From the NCBI GenBank assembly GCA_937920455.1, contig CALETX010000420.1, positions 1-8,482 on the forward strand: DNA of 8,482 nt, written 5' to 3'. This DNA is from an uncultured bacterium (GTDB lineage Bacteria > Verrucomicrobiota > Kiritimatiellia > UBA8416 > CALETX01). Shown one piece after another: positions 1-5,761 of the stretch (its first letter is position 1; each line of letters opens with the position of its first letter). Both the position numbers and the translations under genes were made by a program. The notes beneath the pieces are model-generated. The model saw only the letters and a program-made list of their open reading frames with translations. It made no database searches and was not told the origin of the DNA.

Positions 1-840
1 GTCCACCTCGACAGGCTCGTTGCCTCCCACACGCTCAAAACGCCTTTCCTCCAGGACCCTCAACAGTTTCACCTGAATCGAAGGATCTATTTCCGAAATT
101 TCGTCAAGGAAGAGGGTGCCTCCATCCGCCACTTCGAACCGTCCGCGTCTCTGATGCGTTGCGCCCGTAAAAGCGCCCTTCTCATGGCCGAAAAGCTCAC
201 TCTCAAGCAGAGTAGCCGAGAGCGCCGCGCAGTGCACAGCCACAAATGGGCCGCGTGACCTTGTGCTGAGCCTGTGGATTGCATGCGCCACAAGCTCCTT
301 TCCCGTGCCGCTTTCGCCCTGAATCAGTATTGTGGCCTGTGTGGGCGCAACCTGTCGTATAGTCTCGAAAAGCTGAATCATAGGCGGAGAGTTTCCAACG
401 ATATTCTCCAGTCCGTAACGGTCGTCCAATTCCTGCCTGAGCTTGATATTCTCGGCCTCCATCTCGACAGACCTGACCGCCCGTCTGAGCAGCGCCTCTA
501 ACTGATCAAGGTTTACCGGCTTGGTGAGGAAGTAGAACGCGCCCTGATTCATTGCCTCCACTGCCATCTCGACTGTTCCATAGGCTGTGAGCAAAATACA
601 TTCAAGGCTGGGATTCTGGGCAAGAGCGCGTTTCATGAGCGTGAGGCCGTCAATGCCCGGCATTCGGACATCGGTCACAAGCACGCTTATCTGGTTCTGG
701 GAGAGTATTTCCAACGCCTTTTCGCCGCTGTCGGTTGTAAAGACTGTATAGTCGTTCGAAAGAGCTCTGCGCAATCCATCGCGCGTGTTCTTGTCGTCGT
801 CAACAATCAGAATAGCCGGGCGGCTTTTCTCCGAACTCAT
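1..840 (-). CDS. NtrC-family sigma-54-dependent response regulator (partial, C-terminus outside window)
   Basis: Two-component response regulator that, when phosphorylated, would form an AAA+ ring and drive open-complex formation by sigma-54 RNA polymerase. The 280 visible residues hold a receiver domain (about 8-122) with acidic pocket D14-D16, phospho-acceptor D57 in VTDVRMPG, T85 and K107, then a linker helix and an AAA+ domain from about 147. The AAA+ part shows Walker A GESGTGKE (175-182), the sigma-54 contact loop GAFTGA (222-227) and Walker B GGTLFLDE (240-247). The frame is open to position 1, so the rest of the AAA+ domain and the expected helix-turn-helix are missing. The ATG overlaps the kinase stop as ATGA, and a GGGGG run 9 nt upstream could serve as ribosome site. 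GAFTGA and the kinase upstream make the family assignment secure; target genes cannot be read from this window. Confidence 0.95.
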   Translation of the reverse strand, partial: MSSEKSRPAILIVDDDKNTRDGLRRALSNDYTVFTTDSGEKALEILSQNQISVLVTDVRMPGIDGLTLMKRALAQNPSLECILLTAYGTVEMAVEAMNQGAFYFLTKPVNLDQLEALLRRAVRSVEMEAENIKLRQELDDRYGLENIVGNSPPMIQLFETIRQVAPTQATILIQGESGTGKELVAHAIHRLSTRSRGPFVAVHCAALSATLLESELFGHEKGAFTGATHQRRGRFEVADGGTLFLDEISEIDPSIQVKLLRVLEERRFERVGGNEPVEVD

Positions 841-2030
841 GACCTCTTTCCCCCAGTCAATGCCTCTGCCGACGCCCGCGGCAGGAGACGAACCCGCGGC
901 TCGGCCAGTGGCAGATACACTGTAACAACAGTGCCCGTCCCGGTCTTGCTCGATACCTCGATCTGGCCGCCATGATCCTGAACAATACGCTGAACAATCA
1001 TGAGCCCCAAGCCCGAACCGCCGGGCTTTGTTGTCTGGTAAGGTTCAAAAAGCCGCCCAAAACCCTCCGGCGCTATTCCAACACCAGTGTCCTTGAACGA
1101 AATCACAACAAACCTGTCAGTCGCTTTCATCCCAATCATGATGCGACCGCCGTCCGGCATGGCCTGGATTGCGTTCTTGATCAGATTGAAAAACACCTGT
1201 TTCATTTGATTCTTGTCAACCTTGATTCTTGGAATCTGCTCCGCCTTCGCCACATCCACCGCTATGCTGCGAGCCACTATCTCCTGCTTCATCAAAGCAA
1301 GCGTTTCCTCGAGAATCGCGTCCACGCGCGCAAGAACCAGCCGCGGCTTTGCCGGACGCACCGCACGGAGAAACTGACTTATGATCAGATCCAGCCTGTG
1401 CACCTCATTTCTGGCAACGGTAATAAGTTCCCCCAGAGGCCCGGCTACGCTGGCGTCTAGTTTTTTCAGCTCGCGTTCCAGCAGTTGAAGGTGAATGTTC
1501 AGCGCATTGAGCGGATTCCCTATTTCATGCGCAACGCTGGCCGCAAGAAGCTTGACGGCGTTCAGACGTTCCGTCTCCACAAGAGTCGCTTCCTGAATAC
1601 GATCCTTTGTAACATCCCTCAGCATCACAACAGCGCCTTTCTCCGGCGCGGGCAGAGGAACCGCATAGAGACTGACAAACCTGTGCTCTGGATAACTCAC
1701 CTCCAGTTCCTGCGTCAGCAACCTGGACCACTCCGCTTCGTCAAAGTTCAGGATACGATCCCAGTCTATACCTCTCAAATAACCCGCCACAGGCCTTCCG
1801 CGAGCAACATCGAATGAAAAGTTGAAGAGGTTTTCCGCCGCCCTGTTTGCATACATGAGGCAACCGTCAGCGTCCACAACAAGCACGCCTTCCTGGATGG
1901 ACTGAAAAATCGTTTCCAGAAGCCCCTTCTCCCTGGCAAGACGCAAGAAATGAGTCTGAAGACTGCGGGGATCAATCTTGTCCACCCGCTCAATCAGCCT
2001 GTCAAGAAAGCCGCTTTTCACCGTCAGCAT
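837..2030 (-). CDS. Cytoplasmic PAS-domain sensor histidine kinase (NtrB/AtoS-like)
   Basis: Sensor kinase that would autophosphorylate on histidine and pass the phosphate to the adjacent NtrC-type regulator. A PAS domain spans about residues 36-145 ([13 protein letters not shown] through [10 protein letters not shown]). The dimerisation/phospho-acceptor helix carries H168 in [12 protein letters not shown]. The ATPase domain has an N box (NLIKNAIQA, about 282-290), G1 box DTGVGI (314-319) and G2 box GGSGLGL (337-343). I see no signal peptide or membrane segment, so it should sense an internal signal or a partner protein, as NtrB does. Start choice is uncertain: GGGAG lies directly against the ATG at 2030 with no spacer, whereas the in-frame GTG at 2021 has the same GGGAG at a normal 9-nt spacing. 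The stop overlaps the regulator start (ATGA), so the pair is translationally coupled. The PAS ligand is unknown. Confidence 0.94.
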   Translation of the reverse strand: MLTVKSGFLDRLIERVDKIDPRSLQTHFLRLAREKGLLETIFQSIQEGVLVVDADGCLMYANRAAENLFNFSFDVARGRPVAGYLRGIDWDRILNFDEAEWSRLLTQELEVSYPEHRFVSLYAVPLPAPEKGAVVMLRDVTKDRIQEATLVETERLNAVKLLAASVAHEIGNPLNALNIHLQLLERELKKLDASVAGPLGELITVARNEVHRLDLIISQFLRAVRPAKPRLVLARVDAILEETLALMKQEIVARSIAVDVAKAEQIPRIKVDKNQMKQVFFNLIKNAIQAMPDGGRIMIGMKATDRFVVISFKDTGVGIAPEGFGRLFEPYQTTKPGGSGLGLMIVQRIVQDHGGQIEVSSKTGTGTVVTVYLPLAEPRVRLLPRASAEALTGGKRS

Positions 2031-2035
2031 CTCCC
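2031..2035 (-). promoter_or_regulatory. Shine-Dalgarno-like GGGAG that questions the kinase start
   Basis: On the minus strand GGGAG runs straight into the ATG at 2030, leaving no spacer. The in-frame GTG ending at 2021 lies 9 nt downstream, a normal spacing. This favours translation from the GTG, which would shorten the kinase by three residues. Confidence 0.5.
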
Positions 2036-2071
2036 ACGTCTGATCGCCAGTCCCATGTCCTGAATAGCATA

Positions 2072-2100
2072 CCGGACGACCTCCGGCAAGCGCGCCTTGC
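2072..2100 (-). other. Two tandem small hairpins in the gap before the kinase gene
   Basis: Two perfect inverted repeats lie almost back to back in the 96-bp gap between the deacetylase-like gene and the kinase gene. CCGGA-(5 nt)-TCCGG occupies 2072-2086 and GCAAG-(5 nt)-CTTGC occupies 2086-2100, sharing base 2086. Each has a 5-bp stem and 5-nt loop. No T-tract follows on the transcribed strand, so they are not typical intrinsic terminators. They could be an mRNA processing or stability element, or chance in GC-rich DNA. Confidence 0.35.
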
Positions 2101-2126
2101 GCAAACAGCGTGGATAAAGCGGCCGA

Positions 2127-3122
2127 TTATCTCCGGCATCCCTCCACGGAGGCAGCGGCCAATTCTCTGACATGAACTCCAGCGGCCGATGCAAGGCCGT
2201 CCAGCGAGTAACCACCCTCCAGACAGGAAACAATGCGACCTGAACAATACTCTGCGGCAACTGCGACAACTATTCTAGTCATCTCCGCGAAATCGTCGTC
2301 CTCGAGCGTAAACTGACCAAGCCTGTCTCCTGCTCTGCTGTCAAATCCTGCGGAAACAAACACCATTTCTGGCATGAACTTGCGCATAGCAGGCAAAAGT
2401 TTTTCTCTAAATGCGCCGATAATCTCGGTTCGTCCGGAACCTGACGCAAACGGACAGTTCAGCGTGAAACCCCACCCCTGCCCTCTCCCAGTCTCATCCG
2501 AACGCCCGGTGCCCGGATAGAGCGGCCACTGGTGGGTGCTGAAATAAAACACCGACGGGTCTTCATAGAAGATTTCCTGTGTGCCATTGCCGTGATGAAT
2601 ATCCCAGTCAACCACCAACGCGCGGCCGATCCCGTGGGCGCGCTGTGCATGCCTTACTCCTATTGCCACATTGTTGAATATGCAAAAGCCCATGCCACGA
2701 GATGACGTGGCGTGGTGGCCAGGCGGCCGCGTTACGCAAAATGTATTTGCGACCCTGCCCGCAACCACCGCATCAACTGCTGCCACAACACAACCGACAG
2801 CCATATAAGCGGCCTCCAGGCTTCGCTCGCAGATATCAGTGTCGCCGGTCGTCAAGGAAGGAAATCCCAGTTCCATGTCTCGCTTCACCGTCGTCAAATA
2901 TTCGCGCGTGTGACACATAAGAACATGCTCGTCAGTTGCCGGCTGGGGCTCTACATACTCTACGCGATCCTCAGGCACACAGCTTCTTATGCCGTCCAAA
3001 ACAGCGTCGTAGCGGGCCGGACACTCAGGATGGCCCTCGCCAGGGTCATGTTGCCTGCACTTCGGATGCGCAAATATACCTGTCAACTTATCCTCCCTTG
3101 ACACTGCATTGACATTGCCCAT
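2127..3122 (-). CDS. Histone deacetylase superfamily protein (AcuC / acetylpolyamine amidohydrolase-like)
   Basis: Zinc-dependent amidohydrolase of the arginase/deacetylase fold, expected to remove acetyl groups from lysine side chains, acetylpolyamines or another small amide. All active-site elements are visible: the His pair H136-H137 in RPPGHHA, zinc ligands D174 and H176 in VDWDIHHGNG, D261 in SAGFDSRAGD, and the transition-state tyrosine Y305 in LEGGYS. GMGFCIFNNVAIG and LYPGTGRSDETG match the class II-like bacterial branch, and 331 aa is a normal full length. No signal peptide is seen, so it should be cytoplasmic. The ATG start has AAGGTG 7 nt upstream, and the preceding stop lies within that site, so it is probably co-translated with the methyltransferase/reductase gene. 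The substrate cannot be told from the sequence; the one-carbon neighbours do not point to an obvious one. Confidence 0.93.
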   Translation of the reverse strand: MGNVNAVSREDKLTGIFAHPKCRQHDPGEGHPECPARYDAVLDGIRSCVPEDRVEYVEPQPATDEHVLMCHTREYLTTVKRDMELGFPSLTTGDTDICERSLEAAYMAVGCVVAAVDAVVAGRVANTFCVTRPPGHHATSSRGMGFCIFNNVAIGVRHAQRAHGIGRALVVDWDIHHGNGTQEIFYEDPSVFYFSTHQWPLYPGTGRSDETGRGQGWGFTLNCPFASGSGRTEIIGAFREKLLPAMRKFMPEMVFVSAGFDSRAGDRLGQFTLEDDDFAEMTRIVVAVAAEYCSGRIVSCLEGGYSLDGLASAAGVHVRELAAASVEGCRR

Positions 3123-3128
3123 CCCTTT

Positions 3129-4973
3129 TCACCTTGCAGAGGCGGCATTCCTTATGTAGCGCACAAGACAGGCTGTCTCTTCATAGCAGCCGCGGCCAAA
3201 GGGCATAATTAGGTATATGCCCGAAGCCCCTTCAGCAATCAGACGTGAAGCGAGATCCCTCGCGAGATCCAGTCCCAGTTTTCTTTGATCCGCGGCAGCA
3301 CCGTATCTTTGGAATTTTTCCACAATGTTTTCGGGCACCCTCACCCCTGGCACCCGGCCAGCCGCAAGCGCTTCGGCCAATCGCCTGCTCACGAGAGGCA
3401 TCACCCCCGGGAAAACCCTCAAACCCATTCCAGAAACGCCTTCGCTGAGACGGAGAAAAACATCAGCGTCAAAAACTGGTTGCGAAAACGCAAACTCTGC
3501 TCCCGCCTCCGCTTTTTTCCTGAGCCAGGAAAACTGCTGAGGAGTGGGCTGCCCCACAGCGCATCCAGCGCAAAAGTCAGGCGGATCGCCCACTTCTTCG
3601 CCGTTTATCATCCTGCCATTCCGCAGCTCACGTATGAGTCTCAACAGTTCGACTGAACTTCTGATATCTGTCACTAACTTCGCCATGCCGGCCAGATGGC
3701 CGACTGACGGCGGATCGCCCGTCACAGCAAGCACGGCCTTGAGACCGAGATCCCAGCATCCAAGCAAGGAAGAATGTAACTGGAGCAGATTTCCCTGAAC
3801 GACCGACTTGTGTGGAAACGCCGGCCGACCCAATGCTGACTGCAACCGGGCCGCCACAACCATCGCATCCCTTCCGACCGTTGCCGCTGGATTATCCGGC
3901 ACATCGAACAGATCGGCTCCTTCCGCAGCTATTGTGGCTGCGCCTGCAAGGATATCGTCCAGACTGCTCCTCCTGTCAGCGCGAATTTCTACGCTGACCA
4001 GGAACTGCTCGCTCCGTATGAGCTCCCTCACCGGGTTGACGGCCCTCGCTCTTGAAGGCCGGGTGGACACGCTCGATATCGTTGTTATTGTCGGAACCTG
4101 CCTCGGTACAACGGGTTTGCCGGCAATCGCCCCTGCAAGAGCGCGGATGTGATCCGGTGTGGTGCCGCAACAACCGCCCACCACCGAAACGCCCATCTCC
4201 CACAGCACAATGCCCACTTTTCTGAGATCTTCGGGGGCAAAGTGATATATCACTGCTCCACGATCAACGGTCGCATGGCCGGCATTCGGAGCGGCTGTGA
4301 CAGGCACCGAAGATCGGCCGAGCAAAAAACCGGCTGTCTCGATCAGATCGCTCGTCTGTTGGCAGTTAGCGCCAACAGCCATTGCTCCTTGAGCAACTGC
4401 AAGGTCGGCAAGCTCAGCCAGCCGCTGAAGCCTGTCACGGCCGCCGCCGATGTTTCCAATCTGAAAAATCACCGGAAGGCCTGTGCTCCTCGCGGCATCC
4501 AGAGCCGCAGCGGCTTCGCGCGGATCAACAAACGTCTCAAGCACAATGGCATCTGCTCCAACCAGCGCCTCGCACTGTTCTTGGAAAAGTTCGCGCAAGG
4601 CATCATCCGAAAAATCAGACAGCCTCAAACCTAGCGACAGAGGCCCCACCGAAGCCCATACCATGACGTCCCGCCCTGCCGTGGCATTACGGGCAAGAAG
4701 CACTCCTTCGCGGTTGATTTCAGCAAGAAATGCCGCCAATCCGGCCTCTTCGAGCGCCGGCCTGTTTGCTGCGAATGTGTTCGTTACGAGGATCTGCGAG
4801 CCTGCGTCAACGTACGCCTTGTGCAGGGAAAGGACAGCCTGGGGGTTCCGGAGGTTCAATGACTCCACCGGAAGACCTGTCGCCCCTTCGCCTGTCCGCC
4901 GCAGACATGTCCCCAGAGCCCCGCTGCCGATGATAACAGACCGGCCCAGAAGATCCATCAGCGCCGAGGCCAT
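3129..4973 (-). CDS. Bifunctional homocysteine S-methyltransferase / methylenetetrahydrofolate reductase (YitJ-type)
   Basis: A 614-aa fusion. Residues about 5-285 are a homocysteine S-methyltransferase barrel with zinc cysteines C204 (GANC) and C268-C269 (GGCCGTTPDH), plus substrate-side glutamate E146 (LETF). Residues about 315-612 are a flavin-dependent methylenetetrahydrofolate reductase, with E329 (VSVEI), D420 (VTGDPP), Q498 (SQPVFD) and PGVMPL (522-527). The reductase would make 5-methyl-tetrahydrofolate. The transferase domain methylates homocysteine to methionine; no cobalamin domain is present and its methyl donor is unclear in this family. Two departures from the motifs I recall: the DGxMGT motif near the N-terminus reads GSGALGT (S17 for Asp), and the HYTCRDRN stretch of YitJ reads HKSVVQGN (388-395). 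The ATG follows the thyX stop directly and has GGAG 6 nt upstream. The domain identities are secure; activity of each half is inferred. Confidence 0.93.
   Translation of the reverse strand: MASALMDLLGRSVIIGSGALGTCLRRTGEGATGLPVESLNLRNPQAVLSLHKAYVDAGSQILVTNTFAANRPALEEAGLAAFLAEINREGVLLARNATAGRDVMVWASVGPLSLGLRLSDFSDDALRELFQEQCEALVGADAIVLETFVDPREAAAALDAARSTGLPVIFQIGNIGGGRDRLQRLAELADLAVAQGAMAVGANCQQTSDLIETAGFLLGRSSVPVTAAPNAGHATVDRGAVIYHFAPEDLRKVGIVLWEMGVSVVGGCCGTTPDHIRALAGAIAGKPVVPRQVPTITTISSVSTRPSRARAVNPVRELIRSEQFLVSVEIRADRRSSLDDILAGAATIAAEGADLFDVPDNPAATVGRDAMVVAARLQSALGRPAFPHKSVVQGNLLQLHSSLLGCWDLGLKAVLAVTGDPPSVGHLAGMAKLVTDIRSSVELLRLIRELRNGRMINGEEVGDPPDFCAGCAVGQPTPQQFSWLRKKAEAGAEFAFSQPVFDADVFLRLSEGVSGMGLRVFPGVMPLVSRRLAEALAAGRVPGVRVPENIVEKFQRYGAAADQRKLGLDLARDLASRLIAEGASGIYLIMPFGRGCYEETACLVRYIRNAASAR
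3130..3135 (-). promoter_or_regulatory. Ribosome binding site of the deacetylase-like gene, overlapping the upstream stop
   Basis: AAGGTG on the minus strand sits 7 nt before the ATG ending at 3120. Its final TG forms part of the TGA stop (3131-3129) of the upstream gene, so termination and re-initiation are nearly superimposed. This supports the chosen start and coupling. Confidence 0.7.
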
Positions 4974-5573
4974 TTAGTTCTCCACCCCCAAGTTGGCGGC
5001 CAGGTCACCGAAAACATGCGGGGCGTGTTTGTTCAATTCCTTAAGCATGAACATGCAGGCCTCGCGAATTTCCCACTGCGCGTGGGGAGAACAACGTACT
5101 TTGAATATGTGACGAAACTCGCGGAAGTTGGCGGAAATTATTATCTCAGTGGCGCAGGCGTTCGGCAGAACAAAGCGAGCATCCTCGTTGCGAAGGCCAG
5201 CGTTCTTCCATTTGATGTACATCTGCCGGATCGTCTCCATATCGTTCTTGAATTCCTCCACCCTCTCCGTGGGCACAGACGGTGGAATCACGTATTCGAA
5301 TGACTTTTCGGAAACATACCGTTGACTCTTTTGAGAGACTGCCATCAGCCTATGCCTGACCAGTTGGTGAGTCATGGCCCTCGAACAACCCGATATACGG
5401 AATGTGGCATAGGCATGCTCGAACGGCGACTCATGCCCCGACATAAGCAGCTTTGCAAGCAGATGACCCAGCGTGGCCTCGTTCATGCGGTCAACGCTCT
5501 GATAGCACGTGCGAGCGGCCAACTCTATTACGCGCTCAGGATCTGGAGTGATGCTCAACAGTTCAACTTTCAT
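4974..5573 (-). CDS. thyX: Flavin-dependent thymidylate synthase ThyX
   Basis: Makes dTMP from dUMP using methylene-tetrahydrofolate and reduced FAD, releasing tetrahydrofolate rather than dihydrofolate. From the ATG at 5573 the protein has 199 residues and begins MKVELLSITPDPERVIELAA, as many ThyX proteins do. The signature RHRX7S is exact (RHRLMAVSQKS, 73-83), preceded by GHESPFEH (46-53) and followed by ARFVLPNA (132-139) and the C-terminal AQWEIRE (165-171). It is at the short end of the family but ends normally. The frame stays open upstream to a TTG at 5702, which would add 43 residues of no recognisable ThyX sequence. The 5573 ATG has no well-placed ribosome site (GAGG is 20 nt away), while TTG at 5612 has GAGG 5 nt upstream, so the start is chosen by family alignment. 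It is followed without a gap by the YitJ-type gene. Confidence 0.95.
   Translation of the reverse strand: MKVELLSITPDPERVIELAARTCYQSVDRMNEATLGHLLAKLLMSGHESPFEHAYATFRISGCSRAMTHQLVRHRLMAVSQKSQRYVSEKSFEYVIPPSVPTERVEEFKNDMETIRQMYIKWKNAGLRNEDARFVLPNACATEIIISANFREFRHIFKVRCSPHAQWEIREACMFMLKELNKHAPHVFGDLAANLGVEN
4980..4983 (-). promoter_or_regulatory. Ribosome binding site of the YitJ-type gene, inside the end of thyX
   Basis: GGAG on the minus strand lies 6 nt before the ATG at 4973, within the last codons of thyX. The thyX stop TAA directly abuts this ATG (TAAATG), a layout typical of translational coupling. Confidence 0.7.
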
Positions 5574-5761
5574 CGCAGAGCCAAATGCTAGCGCCTCTTT
5601 CTCACTTTGCAAGCCGCCTCGTTCGATATCCGCCAACGGCTGCCTGGAAGCCCCAAAGGTCCGCGCCACATGCGCCGGCGAAACGGAGGGACCCGCTGTC
5701 AAACAAGACGGCGAAGGAACGAAATGGCGCTCATCAGAAACATCCCACTCGCCTTTCTTTG
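5574..5761 (-). promoter_or_regulatory. 188-bp gap before thyX, with a weak candidate promoter
   Basis: This gap between the GH42-like gene and thyX is the longest in the window and the likeliest promoter site for the thyX-yitJ-deacetylase run. The best sigma-70-like pair I find on the minus strand is TTGCAA (5612-5607) and TAGCAT (5590-5585), each matching 4 of 6 consensus bases with a 16-bp spacer. It would start transcription only a few bases before the thyX ATG, giving a leaderless or nearly leaderless message. I see no intrinsic terminator for the upstream gene here. Confidence 0.22.

Noticed and set aside
972..1460. Plus-strand open frame of 162 codons
   Set aside because: Antisense to the kinase ATPase domain, whose motifs are intact on the minus strand.
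2101..2115. Sigma-54-like element (CCACG then TTTGC) upstream of the kinase
   Set aside because: The essential GG of the -24 element is missing; only part of the consensus matches.
2024..2269. Minus-strand frame whose end (PEVVRYAIQDMGLAIRRG) looks protein-like and covers the 96-bp gap
   Set aside because: Most of it overlaps the deacetylase-like gene in another frame; that gene ends at a normal family position, so no frameshifted tail is needed.
5697..5702. Perfect TTGACA -35 hexamer upstream of thyX
   Set aside because: The bases 16-18 nt downstream (GCCGGC region) bear no resemblance to a -10 element.
5574..5761. Intrinsic terminator after the GH42-like gene
   Set aside because: Short GC palindromes such as CGCCGGCG occur, but no stable stem followed by a T-run was found.
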